A stretch of 64,000 nt of DNA from Promicromonospora iranensis (GCF_028994775.1 NZ_JAJQMN010000008.1:295067-359066); one strand, 5' to 3'; shown: positions 51,786 to 59,811, counted from the first letter of the stretch. Translations and numbers: made by a program. The notes: generated by a model not told the origin, from the sequence alone.

Positions 51786-52133
51786 ATGCCTGGAACTGAG
51801 CCCGACACCACGATCGCCGAGTGGATTGCCGCGACCAATACGCACGACTCTGCCGCCTACCTGGCGTTCTTCACCGATGACGCCGTACTGGACGATCCCT
51901 CGGTCGGGGAGGTCTTCGAGGGGCTTGCGGGGATCAACGAGTACTTCCAGTCCTACTTCATCGGCTATGACACCCAGACACGACTGCTCAGCACCGAGCC
52001 ACGCGACGGGTATCTCCACGTCGCTGTCGAGTTCACCGGCAACTTCCCCGAGAGGCGCGTCGGCGGAATCTTCGACGTCACCCTGACCGCCGAGAACAAG
52101 ATCGCGCACGTACGGGCCGACCTGCGCCGGTAG
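51786..52133 (+). CDS. SnoaL-like (NTF2-fold) protein
   Basis: 115 aa from ATG 51786, GAGGGAG eight bases upstream. NTF2 cone fold: IAEWIAATNTHDSAAYLAFF, FTDDAVLDDPSVGEVFEG and ending ENKIAHVRADLR. Typically a small ligand-binding or isomerase fold with unknown substrate. Divergent from the TetR-MazG-GyrI operon, of which it may be a regulated target. Ends before a strong terminator. Confidence 0.88.
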   Translation: MPGTEPDTTIAEWIAATNTHDSAAYLAFFTDDAVLDDPSVGEVFEGLAGINEYFQSYFIGYDTQTRLLSTEPRDGYLHVAVEFTGNFPERRVGGIFDVTLTAENKIAHVRADLRR

Positions 52134-52177
52134 GGGTGGCGCTCCAACGACCCTTATCCCGCTCGGGCACGGCGCGA

Positions 52178-52224
52178 ACGACGAGGAGGGGCATCCGGTC
52201 ACATCGGTTGCCCCTCCTCGTCGT
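52178..52224. terminator. 16-bp hairpin between SnoaL and ohr genes
   Basis: Perfect arms 52178-52193 (ACGACGAGGAGGGGCA) and 52209-52224, 15-base loop, between convergent genes. Confidence 0.88.
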
Positions 52225-52244
52225 CTCAGATCTGGCTCGTGCGG

Positions 52245-52673
52245 TCAGGCGACCGTCGCATCGATCGTGACCGGGATGTTGCCGCGGGTGGCGTTCGAGT
52301 ACGGGCAGACCTTGTGTGCTGCCTCGATCAGCTGGTCGGCGGTGGCCTGGTCCACTCCGGCGAGCTCGACGTGCAGCGCGGCGCTCAGGCCGTACGCGCC
52401 ACCCTCTTCCGCGTGGATACCTACCTCGGCTACCACCGCGGAGTCGGTGAAGGTGATCTTCTGTGCGGCGGCGACGCCCTTGAGGGCGCTGTGGAAGCAG
52501 GACGCCCAGCCGGCCGCGAAGAGCTGCTCCGGGTTGGTGCCTCCGCCCGGCCCGCCCATCGCGGTGGGGACGGCGAGGGTCAGGTCCAGGACGCCGTCGT
52601 CGGTCGCCGCGCGGCCTCCGGCGCGACCGTCACCGGTAGAGGTCGCCACTGCGGTGTAGATGCTGTCAGCCAT
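52245..52673 (-). CDS. ohr: Ohr organic hydroperoxide resistance protein
   Basis: 142 aa. OsmC/Ohr fold with peroxidatic C59 in GWASCFHSAL and resolving C123 in HKVCPYSNATRGN, and the usual TNPEQLFAAG. A thiol peroxidase that reduces organic hydroperoxides with lipoylated protein as donor. No MarR-type OhrR is adjacent; instead a TetR, a secreted hydrolase and this gene lie in one direction. Strong call. Confidence 0.95.
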   Translation of the reverse strand: MADSIYTAVATSTGDGRAGGRAATDDGVLDLTLAVPTAMGGPGGGTNPEQLFAAGWASCFHSALKGVAAAQKITFTDSAVVAEVGIHAEEGGAYGLSAALHVELAGVDQATADQLIEAAHKVCPYSNATRGNIPVTIDATVA

Positions 52674-52736
52674 GGTGATGCTCCTTCGTTGTGGGGCCAG
52701 CGCCGGGGCGCGCCGGCCAATGGGGGAGTGGGCGGG

Positions 52737-53573
52737 TCAGCTGGTCGCGCGGGCCGCGGACTCGATGAGGTTCGCCGTCCTGGCCGGGTGCGAGATGTAC
52801 CCGACGTGCGAGGCGTCGACCGTGGTGGTGTGTGCGCCCATGCGCTCGGCGAGGAATCGCTGTGCCACCGGGGAGATGGCCTTGTCCTGGGCCGAGATCT
52901 GGTACCAGCTGGGGATCGTCTCCCACGCGGGCTCGCCGGACTGCTCGTCCAGGGACGCCGCGGCAGCCGGGCGCTGAGTCGCGGCCATGAGGCGGGTCTG
53001 CCGCGAGGGCAGGTCCGCGGCGAAGATCCGCTGGAACCGAGCAGGATCGATGGTGACGTCGACGCCGCCCGGGTAGGGGCGGAAGACCAGCGCGTCCGGC
53101 GTCAGCTCGCTGCCCGGGTACTGCGCGGGGTCGTTGAACTTGTTGATCGTCTCGCCCAGGTCCGGGGCGAAGGCTGCCACGTACACCAGTGCTTCGACGT
53201 TCTCTGCGCCGGTGGCGGCGTTGGTGATGACCGCGCCGCCGTAGGAGTGGCCGACCAGGACCACGTCGCCGTCGACCGAGTCGACGACGCTGCGGACGTA
53301 GGCGGAGTCGGATGCCAGGCCGCGCAGCGGGTTGGCGACGGCGAGCACGGGATAGCCGTCGTGCTGCAGCTCGCCGACCACGCCGCCCCAGCCACTGGCG
53401 TCCGCGAACGCGCCATGCACGAGTACGACGGTGGGCTTCTCGGTCTTGCTGTGGCCGGGGTGCCGGCTGTCGGCCTGTGCCAGTCCTGCGCCGACGCCGA
53501 GTGTCAGCGCTACGCCCAGGGCGGCGCCGATGGTGGTGCGCAGCGGCCGTCGGAGCGGATTGCCGAGCCTCAT
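52737..53573 (-). CDS. Secreted alpha/beta hydrolase
   Basis: 278 aa from ATG 53573 with GAGGGA upstream. Signal peptide ~1-34 (RRPLRTTIGAALGVALTL then AQADS), cleaved near A-Q-A. Hydrolase domain: VHGAFADASGW (~52-62), nucleophile elbow GHSYGG (~108-113) with Ser and C-terminal DASHVGYISHP with His. Similar to secreted haloperoxidase-like or dienelactone-type esterases. Operator palindrome at 53601-53626 lies 28 bp upstream. Confidence 0.9.
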   Translation of the reverse strand: MRLGNPLRRPLRTTIGAALGVALTLGVGAGLAQADSRHPGHSKTEKPTVVLVHGAFADASGWGGVVGELQHDGYPVLAVANPLRGLASDSAYVRSVVDSVDGDVVLVGHSYGGAVITNAATGAENVEALVYVAAFAPDLGETINKFNDPAQYPGSELTPDALVFRPYPGGVDVTIDPARFQRIFAADLPSRQTRLMAATQRPAAAASLDEQSGEPAWETIPSWYQISAQDKAISPVAQRFLAERMGAHTTTVDASHVGYISHPARTANLIESAARATS

Positions 53574-53600
53574 GAGGGTCCCTCTCGTTCGAACGTCCGT

Positions 53601-53626
53601 CGGTAGACGAACTAGTACGTCTACCG
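53601..53626. promoter_or_regulatory. Likely TetR operator upstream of the secreted hydrolase
   Basis: Perfect 9-bp arms CGGTAGACG-n8-CGTCTACCG. A related half-site (TGTTCGTCTACTG) occurs near 54460 upstream of the TetR gene at 53766, suggesting shared control. Confidence 0.72.
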
Positions 53627-53765
53627 TACGTCCGAAGTGACAGCAGCACAAGGTGCTCTGCGGCGGGAGGTCGGTGGGATGCAGAAGGCCGGAGCCTGGC
53701 GCCACGGTCGTGGTGTCAGACTCCGGTCCCTTGCCGCGGGCGGCTGCTGCGCGGGGGTGAGACGC

Positions 53766-54389
53766 TCAGCCGGCGGTGCGCGTTGCCCGGCTGGCGTCGA
53801 TGACTGCGAAGATCGCCCGTTCCAGGGCGCCACCCACGCGGGACGGCTCGTCGAGGGAGCCGGCCACCATGGCGCCGTCGCGCAGCATCATGACCTCGTC
53901 TGCGGCCCGCGCTGGGTCGTTCACACCGATCCGGCCGAGCATCCCGGCGAACGTCGCCCGGTACCAGCCGCGGTGCTGCGCGACCACCTTTCGGACTGGC
54001 CCTTCCGGATCGGGGTACTCGGCCGCCGCGTTGATGAACGCGCACCCCCGAAAGCCCGGCTTGCAGCTCTCGGCGCCGATCGCCGCCGCGAACCGCCGCA
54101 GCGCCTGGGCGTCGTCGCTGGAGGAGCGGCGCAGACCGTCGAGCGCTCCGCGCTCCCACGCTGCCTGACGTTCCAAGTAGGCCACCACGAGGACGTCCTT
54201 GGTCCGGAAGTACCGGTAGAACGTCACCTTCGTGACGCCGGAGAGCTCGATGATCTTGTCCGCGCTGATCGCGCGGATCCCGCGCGCGTAGAACAGCTCG
54301 GATGCAGCGTCGAGGATCCGATCCCGGACGGAACGCTTTGCGGTTCCGTCAGCATCCGCAGGCGGCCGCTCTGGCGTCGTGGTGCTCAT
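53766..54389 (-). CDS. TetR-family regulator (third)
   Basis: 207 aa from ATG 54389. HTH ~28-65 (ISADKIIELSGVTKVTFYRY). C-terminal domain includes GCAFINAAAEYPDPEGPV, as in the YxaF/LmrA-like or TetR_C_33 group. Transcribed toward the secreted hydrolase and ohr genes, likely regulating the operon through 53601-53626. Confidence 0.92.
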   Translation of the reverse strand: MSTTTPERPPADADGTAKRSVRDRILDAASELFYARGIRAISADKIIELSGVTKVTFYRYFRTKDVLVVAYLERQAAWERGALDGLRRSSSDDAQALRRFAAAIGAESCKPGFRGCAFINAAAEYPDPEGPVRKVVAQHRGWYRATFAGMLGRIGVNDPARAADEVMMLRDGAMVAGSLDEPSRVGGALERAIFAVIDASRATRTAG

Positions 54390-54431
54390 CTGCCTGCGTG
54401 CTCCCGTGTCTGTCCGGATCGATGTGAGCAA

Positions 54432-54689
54432 ACAGGATACTCCGCGGTGTACTGACGTGTTCGTCTACTGCCGCCACGAGATGCGTCCGAGGTGTCGATG
54501 TTTGCGGACCACCACCCAAGAAGCGATGTCCGCAGTGATTCGAGCCCCGCAACAAATACGCAACAGATTCAGTCCAAACGGGTCCAGCCACGCCCAGGCC
54601 CCTCCCCTGAGGTTGCGCTAGCATCGTCCCTGTCAGTTGGGTCATCCCCCGAGAAACCAAGGTAGATCCCGCCGACTCCAGCCCCTTCC
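54432..54689. other. Gene-poor right end of the island
   Basis: No convincing gene. The TetR promoter with half-site GTTCGTCTACTG lies at the left. No integrase remnant was recognised. Any ORF here that reads through the tRNA fragment (ending AGAGFEPATSG-like) is an artefact. Confidence 0.5.
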
Positions 54690-54753
54690 GTAGTGGGACA
54701 ACTCGGGCACAACGAGTTCCAGAGGTCGCAGGTTCAAATCCTGCCCCCGCTAC
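54690..54753 (+). ncRNA. D-arm-less tRNA-like structure at the right attachment site
   Basis: An 8-bp acceptor-like stem (GTAGTGGG, 54690-54697, with CCCGCTAC, 54746-54753, one G-T pair), a 6-bp stem AACTCG/CGAGTT with the 7-base loop GGCACAA (54706-54712), and the intact T arm inherited from tRNA-fMet (GCAGG-TTCAAAT-CCTGC). No D arm, and loop position 33 is G instead of T. Probably not a normal tRNA; may be chance or a tRNA mimic. Confidence 0.35.
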
Positions 54754-54756
54754 AAA
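54719..54756 (+). repeat. Putative attachment site (right), 38-bp direct repeat
   Basis: Perfect copy of 39749-39786, the 3' end of tRNA-fMet. The upstream bases differ completely from the tRNA, so it is a partial copy and marks the far border of the island. Confidence 0.88.
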
Positions 54757-54757
54757 T

Positions 54758-54814
54758 CTGATGTCGCAGGACATCAGAATGGCCCGAACCCACGAAATGT
54801 GGGTTCGGGCCATT
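54758..54814. terminator. Tandem hairpins after the right attachment site
   Basis: First hairpin CTGATGTC-GCAG-GACATCAG (54758-54777), then a 16-bp perfect stem (54778-54793 with 54799-54814, loop GAAAT). Could be the ancestral tRNA-fMet terminator displaced by the insertion. Confidence 0.75.
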
Positions 54815-54965
54815 GTCATGTCTGGGGTTTGGTGCCGCGTGGCGGAGCTTGCCCGCGATGCGCAGGGTGATCGAGATCGAAAGGCTCGTTCGAGTGAGCC
54901 CATCACATCGGGTATCAACCGCTGGTGCAGCACGGTGCGGATGCCAAGCACCGCGAGCTGTGTGC

Positions 54966-56177
54966 TCATCCGACAGGTTCAGCCTGCCGCTTGGGTGGCT
55001 TGGCCCAGTGGTATGCACCGGCGCGCTGCCGCTCCCACGCGAGGATCTGGCGGGCGTACCTGTTGTTGAGCTCGTTGAACCAGGCTCCCGCTCTCCCGGT
55101 GATCACGGCGTCGGTGGCGGTGTCGTCCGGCCGGGTGCGCTGGACCAAGCCGTCGTTGGGTCCGAGGCTCATCGCGATGACCAGGTAGGCGAGCCGGAAC
55201 GATGGCGCTGGCCTGCCGGTGATCTCGGCGACGATGGTGGCAGCGGCGTGGGCGCCCTGGGGGGCTGCGGTCGCGCAAGCCATGCGCAGATGGCTGTTGC
55301 TGGACGACCCTATGACGCACCCGTCGCCGGCGCCGAGGATCTCAGGATTGGTTGGGGTGCGCATGGTGTCGTCGACGACGAGCCGCCCGGCTCTGTCCAC
55401 TTCGAGGCCACTGTCTCGGGCAAGGGAGGGTACGGCGAACGACGCCGCCCAGACCACGCAGTCGGCTCTGATCGTTCGCCCGTCCTGGGTGACGACACCC
55501 TCCGGGGTCACTTCGGCGACGCGAGTGTTCTCGTGCAGCTCGATGCCGGTAAACGCCCGGGATCCACGTAGGTAGTCGCGTCCTCGCTCCGACAGCGTCG
55601 GGCCGACACGTCCGGAGGTGACCAGACGCAGGCGCAGGTGCGGCCGGGCCGCCGCGAGTTCCGTGGAGAGCTCGATTGCCGTGGTCCCACCGCCGACGAT
55701 CAGCACCGAGCCGCCATCTGACAGGTCGTCCAACCTGGAACGCAGGTCACGGGCGACGGCAAGGTTCGTGATCGAATGGGCGTAGCTTTCCGATCCCGGG
55801 ACAGCCGTGACCGCAGAACCGCTACCGACTGCGTAGACGAGGCGGTCATACGACTCGGACCAGGGCTCGTTCGATATGGAATCTCGCGTGTGCACCACGC
55901 GGGCATCCGGGTCGATCCGTGCCACAGTGCCGGCGCGAATACGAACGTCCTGGTGCACCAGGTCGCGTAGCGCCCAACGGGAAGCTGTTTCCGCGTTGTG
56001 TCGTGCGGCGACCTCGTGCAAGCGGATGCGTTCGACGAACGAGTCGTTCGGGCTGATCATCGTGATCGAGACCCGCTTGCTGAGCTTCCCGGCGAGCCTG
56101 TTGGCTGCCATGATTCCGCTGTATCCGCCGCCCAGGACCAGCACCCTGACCAGTGGGGCGTCGCGCGCGGCGCTCAT
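54966..56177 (-). CDS. NAD(P)/FAD-dependent oxidoreductase (NDH-2-like fold)
   Basis: 403 aa from ATG 56177. FAD-binding LVLGGGYSGIMAANRLAGKL (~12-31), second Rossmann VLIVGGGTTAIELSTELAAA and the C-terminal FAD contact ILGAGDGCVIG. No membrane anchor helix is evident, so it may be soluble. Substrates unknown. A 48-residue ORF upstream overlaps its start by 4 bases. Lies just outside the island's right border. Confidence 0.88.
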   Translation of the reverse strand: MSAARDAPLVRVLVLGGGYSGIMAANRLAGKLSKRVSITMISPNDSFVERIRLHEVAARHNAETASRWALRDLVHQDVRIRAGTVARIDPDARVVHTRDSISNEPWSESYDRLVYAVGSGSAVTAVPGSESYAHSITNLAVARDLRSRLDDLSDGGSVLIVGGGTTAIELSTELAAARPHLRLRLVTSGRVGPTLSERGRDYLRGSRAFTGIELHENTRVAEVTPEGVVTQDGRTIRADCVVWAASFAVPSLARDSGLEVDRAGRLVVDDTMRTPTNPEILGAGDGCVIGSSSNSHLRMACATAAPQGAHAAATIVAEITGRPAPSFRLAYLVIAMSLGPNDGLVQRTRPDDTATDAVITGRAGAWFNELNNRYARQILAWERQRAGAYHWAKPPKRQAEPVG

Positions 56178-56320
56178 GCTTGGGCCACCGTCGTGACGGG
56201 CGAGGCCGCACCGGTGGGGAAGTGCGTGAAGAACGTCGATGGCGAGATGGCTTTGCACCCGCCTGCGACGAGCTCGTCGATAAACGACAACGCTAATGGG
56301 ATGCGGCTGATCCATGTCAC
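56174..56320 (-). CDS. Small 48-aa protein translationally coupled to the FAD oxidoreductase
   Basis: GTG 56320 with AAGGAG nine bases upstream; stop TGA overlaps the ATG of the oxidoreductase (ATGA). Sequence begins MTWISRIPLALSFIDELV, then AGGCKAISPSTFF and ends TVAQA. No family recognised and no clear transmembrane helix. Either a genuine small protein, a translational leader, or a remnant of a larger gene. The good ribosome site and ATGA overlap favour real translation. Confidence 0.55.
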   Translation of the reverse strand: MTWISRIPLALSFIDELVAGGCKAISPSTFFTHFPTGAASPVTTVAQA

Positions 56321-56427
56321 TGTTCGGGGCTCCTTGCTCTGTCTGACCTTCCACAGACCAAGGCAGTGAGGACCTTTCGGCGCCTGCGATGGCTGTGGCT
56401 CACTGTGGAGACCACACAGGGCCTCCG

Positions 56428-56464
56428 ATTCGTGACACATCGCCGGTGGACGGCTGTCACGAAT
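56428..56464. promoter_or_regulatory. Dyad in the lipase/oxidoreductase divergent region
   Basis: ATTCGTGACA (56428-56437) and its exact complement (56455-56464) with 17-base spacer, between the start of the small ORF and the lipase gene. Candidate operator or hairpin; a weaker GTCTG/CAGAC dyad lies closer to the small ORF. Confidence 0.5.
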
Positions 56465-56581
56465 TGATCCGCGCACGCGGTCTTGCTGATGAACGTCGTA
56501 TCCCCGGTGAGACAAACTCCTGGGGGCCGATCCGGAGACGTATCCAGACAGATCACCAGGCCGGACCGAAGGAGTACCACC

Positions 56582-57814
56582 GTGAGACGCAGCGCAAGGA
56601 TCCAGCGTGCCGCAGCAGGTATCGCGGTCATCCTGTTGGCTAGCTTGGTTACCGCAGCAACGCCTGTGACGGTCTCGACCGTGGTCGACGACCGGACTGA
56701 ACCCGGTGCAACGGCGGTGCGGACGGCGCCGGATGCCGGGGGCGACGGTGCGGGGAAGCTGCTCACCGTCGAGACCATCCAGGAGCTCGACCCAGCACTC
56801 GCGGCCGTGGCCGATCGTGCGGAACGGATCACCTACCGCTCCAGATCGCTGAACGGTGGAGACATAGTGGTGAGCGGTGCGTTGTTCACACCCAGAGGCC
56901 CAGCGCCGAGCCACGGCTGGCCGATCGTGTCGTGGGCACACGGGTCCAGCGGCATCATCGACGAGTGCGCGCCCTCGACCGTGCCGAACGAGGACGGCAA
57001 GGTCGACCTGTTCGGCTACGCCGGATTCGTCGCGCGGTTGCTCCAAGCGGGCTATGCGGTAGCCGCGACCGACTACGAAGGCCTGGGCACCCGCGGCGAC
57101 CATCCTTACATCGTGGCCGACAGCGAGGGCCGCGGGGTGATCGACGCGGTGCGTGCCGCTGTCCAGGCCGAGCCGTCGCTGTCGCGCTCGTACTTCGCTG
57201 TGGGGCATTCGCAGGGCGGGCATGCGGCCATCGCCGCTGGCGAGATGGCGCACTCCTACGGTAGGGGCCTCGACTTCCGCGGCACCGTCGGGCTGGCCCC
57301 GGTGACCGACGTAGGACAGGCCTATGCGTATGGCTCGCCCGGCCCGGTCGACCGCGGGTTCTACCTGCTGGCGCTTCACGGCTTGCAGACCGTGCATCCC
57401 GACCTGCGGTTCGACCAGTTTCTCGGGAAGCAGGCGCTAGACCTCCTGCCGAAGGTCAGCCGGATGTGCACCGACCAGATCTGGGCGGAGTTCTCCGCCG
57501 ACTTCGGCACGGAGCTGAACGACTACCAGTTCACACCTCAGGACTCGCCTGCCGCACTCCAGCTGCAGGGCTGGTTGGACGAGCAGAGCGTGCCACGTGG
57601 CATGACACATGGGCCGATGCTGTTGCTGCAGGGCAGTGCCGACCCGTCCATCAAGAAGGCTGTCACCGAGCAGGCGGTCCGCAACGCCCGTGCCGCCGGC
57701 ACGGTCGCGGAGTTCAAGCTCTACCCTGGCGCGGACCACTACTCGGTTCTCGCCCCACGGACCGAAGGCGGAGCCGCCGATGACGTCATCAAGTGGCTCG
57801 AAAGGCACCGTTAG
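56582..57814 (+). CDS. Secretory lipase family protein
   Basis: 410 aa. GTG 56582 with GAAGGAG eight bases upstream. Signal peptide ~1-30 (RRSARIQRAAAGIAVILLAS). Mature domain: SWAHGSSGIIDECAPS, TDYEGLGTRG and nucleophile elbow GHSQGG (~208), with DHYSVL near the end for the catalytic His; the ECAPS and later Cys may form a disulphide. Resembles the LIP/PF03583 extracellular lipase family seen in fungi and actinobacteria. Exported, substrate acylglycerols or esters inferred. Confidence 0.88.
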   Translation: MRRSARIQRAAAGIAVILLASLVTAATPVTVSTVVDDRTEPGATAVRTAPDAGGDGAGKLLTVETIQELDPALAAVADRAERITYRSRSLNGGDIVVSGALFTPRGPAPSHGWPIVSWAHGSSGIIDECAPSTVPNEDGKVDLFGYAGFVARLLQAGYAVAATDYEGLGTRGDHPYIVADSEGRGVIDAVRAAVQAEPSLSRSYFAVGHSQGGHAAIAAGEMAHSYGRGLDFRGTVGLAPVTDVGQAYAYGSPGPVDRGFYLLALHGLQTVHPDLRFDQFLGKQALDLLPKVSRMCTDQIWAEFSADFGTELNDYQFTPQDSPAALQLQGWLDEQSVPRGMTHGPMLLLQGSADPSIKKAVTEQAVRNARAAGTVAEFKLYPGADHYSVLAPRTEGGAADDVIKWLERHR

Positions 57815-57969
57815 GCGCCGCAACTCGATGCCGACCGTTTGCCCACGGCAGGGCCCCGGGGTTGGAAGCAGGCGGTGCCGCCACGACCGTCAGGGACCCG
57901 GTCGTGCTCTTGGGCTGAGGTCAGAATCGTCATGCTCTCTCTCGCGCAGTGGCCACCAGGTCGACAGCC

Positions 57970-58905
57970 TCAGGTCGCTGAGCTCTGCCGGTAGGTACCT
58001 GGCGCGACGCCGTGCACACGCTTGAAGGCGTTCGCGAACGCGTAGGACGAGGAGTATCCGACTGAGTGTGCGATGTCCGCGAGCACGCGGTTCTCGTCTC
58101 TGAGCAGTCTGCTGGCCATCAACATGCGCCAGGAGGTGAGATAGGCGAGGGGTGGCTGGCCGACCCGGTCGGTGAATCGGCGGGCGAACGCCGCACGAGA
58201 CAACCCGACTGCTTCCGCCAGCTCCGCAACGGTCCACGAGCGTTGTGGGTGGTCGTGCAGATACCGCAGTGCGTCCGTGATCAGCGGGTCTGACAGCTCG
58301 GCGGCCCAGTTCTCGTAGGGGTGCTGGCGAAACCATGCTCGCAGCGTCTCGACAAGGAGAAGGTCGAGCAGCGACCCGACGGCCAGAGGCCGACCGGGCG
58401 CAGATTGCGTGAGTTCGCGGACCAGCAGAGCGACGACTGCTGACAGTTCGGGGTGACGCCCAGCGCCTGTCTCCAGGACGACCGATGCTGGCAGTCGGCG
58501 CAGGAGCGGGGCCTGTCGGGACGTGTCGAGGCGGTAGGTTCCGCAGAGCATGCGCGAACGGGGACCACGCGCGGACAGCCGGTCCGGTCCGATGGTCACC
58601 GGGCCGGCGACGGAACGCTGGCTGGGATGCTCCACGTCGATCAGCGGAACGTCCGGGCTGCTGGCCAAACCGTGTCCGGCGCCGCGCGGAAGAAGGAGTA
58701 CGTCACCGACATCAAGGCGCACGGGTTCTCCTCCTGGTGGGAGCAGCATCGTCTGGCCCTCGAGCATCACGTGTACTCCTGCCCCGGGTGCGGAGGAAAA
58801 GCGCCGGCCCCAGGGCGGGTGTCCCTCGACCAGGAAAGACTGCGGTCTCCCAGTCGTCATGGCAGCAACTATCTGACTGAGAACGTCCATCTCGAGCCTC
58901 GACAT
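57970..58905 (-). CDS. AraC-family transcriptional regulator with cupin
   Basis: 311 aa from ATG 58905. N-terminal cupin ~20-110 (VRLDVGDVLLLPRGAGH), middle linker, C-terminal double helix-turn-helix ~205-305 (WTVAELAEAVGLSRAAFARR and IAHSVGYSSSYAFANAFKR). Divergent from the NADPH-FMN reductase gene, which it probably regulates. The related regulators are often redox- or xenobiotic-responsive. Confidence 0.93.
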   Translation of the reverse strand: MSRLEMDVLSQIVAAMTTGRPQSFLVEGHPPWGRRFSSAPGAGVHVMLEGQTMLLPPGGEPVRLDVGDVLLLPRGAGHGLASSPDVPLIDVEHPSQRSVAGPVTIGPDRLSARGPRSRMLCGTYRLDTSRQAPLLRRLPASVVLETGAGRHPELSAVVALLVRELTQSAPGRPLAVGSLLDLLLVETLRAWFRQHPYENWAAELSDPLITDALRYLHDHPQRSWTVAELAEAVGLSRAAFARRFTDRVGQPPLAYLTSWRMLMASRLLRDENRVLADIAHSVGYSSSYAFANAFKRVHGVAPGTYRQSSAT

Positions 58906-59027
58906 TTCGATTGACAAGCGAAGACGACTACGCATCACGACGGGATTCTCAGGCATCGACCGCCACCCCCGCATCGAGCATCCTTGGTAAAGCAAGGGAA
59001 ATGCACATGCACGAATGGAGGCTGGAA

Positions 59028-59591
59028 ATGCTCACAATTGGAATCGTCATCGGATCTACCCGTCCCGGACGCGTGGGTCGAGGAGTCGGGGAGTGGGTGT
59101 ACAAGAAGGCGTTGGATCACGGAGGGGCAGAATTCAGGCTCGTCGACCTCAAGGATTTCGCCCTTCCGATCCTCGACGAGACGACCGTCCCGATGATGGC
59201 GGCGGGCACGAAGCCGCACACCGTGAGGTGGGCGGAGCAGATCGCGGGGTTCGATGGCTTCGTGTTCGTCACGCCTGAGTACAACCGCGGGATCCCGGCC
59301 TCGCTGAAGAACGCGATCGACTACCTCTACGCCGAGTGGAACAACAAGGCGGCCGGGTTCGTCGGTTACGGCGCTGATGGCGGCGTGCGCTCGGTAGAAC
59401 ACATGCGCGGCGTCCTGTCGATGGTGCGGATGGCTACGGTCGGTCCGCAGGTCGCACTCACCCTGGCGGACGACTTCCAGGAGCACACGGGGTTCGCGCC
59501 CCGGGCGAAGCACGAGCCCATGATGTCGGCCATGCTCACAGATCTCGTGTCGTGGGGCGAGGCGCTCCGCGACGTGCGGGCTTCGGCCTGA
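59028..59591 (+). CDS. NADPH-dependent FMN reductase / quinone reductase
   Basis: 187 aa from ATG 59028 (GGAGG upstream; ATG 59001 possible). Flavodoxin-like fold: GIVIGSTRPGRVGRGVGEWV (~4-23) for FMN phosphate, and VTPEYNRGIPASLKNAIDYL (~81-100), the family signature. Cytosolic azo/quinone/flavin reductase. Divergent from the AraC regulator. Ends at a hairpin with a short T run. Confidence 0.93.
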   Translation: MLTIGIVIGSTRPGRVGRGVGEWVYKKALDHGGAEFRLVDLKDFALPILDETTVPMMAAGTKPHTVRWAEQIAGFDGFVFVTPEYNRGIPASLKNAIDYLYAEWNNKAAGFVGYGADGGVRSVEHMRGVLSMVRMATVGPQVALTLADDFQEHTGFAPRAKHEPMMSAMLTDLVSWGEALRDVRASA

Positions 59592-59637
59592 ACGAAAGCA
59601 CGATCCGCCACCCGGGAATGATGAATCGGGACCACAG

Positions 59638-59672
59638 GCCGGGCTCGCCGACAATGTCGGCGGCCCGGCTTT
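59638..59672 (+). terminator. Terminator of the FMN reductase gene
   Basis: Arms GCCGGGC(T)CGCCGAC / GTCGGCGGCCCGGC (59638-59669) with one bulge and AAT loop, followed by TTT (59670-59672) and CTCG. Confidence 0.8.
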
Positions 59673-59751
59673 CTCGTCGGAACGTGGGGGTGGATACCAA
59701 GCAGAAGACTGCACAACAATGCTCATGTGTCGCCGCGTCACTACGGATAGC

Positions 59752-59811
59752 ACGGCCGTCACCATCGGGGATCTCGGCATCTTTGGTGCGGAAAGCTTCA
59801 CGGCGATCATG
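59752..59811 (+). pseudogene. Scar of dihydrolipoamide acyltransferase (E2), C-terminal piece
   Basis: Reads TAVTIGDLGIFGAESFTAIM, close to the E2 catalytic-domain consensus T-x-T-I-S-N-L-G-x-F-G-x-x-x-F-T-A-I-I. No gene continues around it. A second E2 piece lies next to it on the other strand. Confidence 0.6.

Larger units (their letters stand above)
39749..54756. mobile_element. Putative tRNA-fMet genomic island (~15 kb)
   Basis: Bounded by perfect 38-bp direct repeats of the tRNA 3' end. The interior switches from conserved housekeeping synteny to accessory content: six regulators, oxidoreductases, hydrolases, an MFS exporter and peroxide resistance. No integrase, excisionase or replication gene could be found, so it would be a decayed or trans-mobilised island. 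GC content is not visibly different from the surroundings. Confidence 0.68.

Noticed and set aside
54349..54969. Second minus-strand ORF with FVAGAGFEPATSG across the tRNA fragment
   Set aside because: Same tRNA antisense artefact; also overlaps hairpins and the island border.
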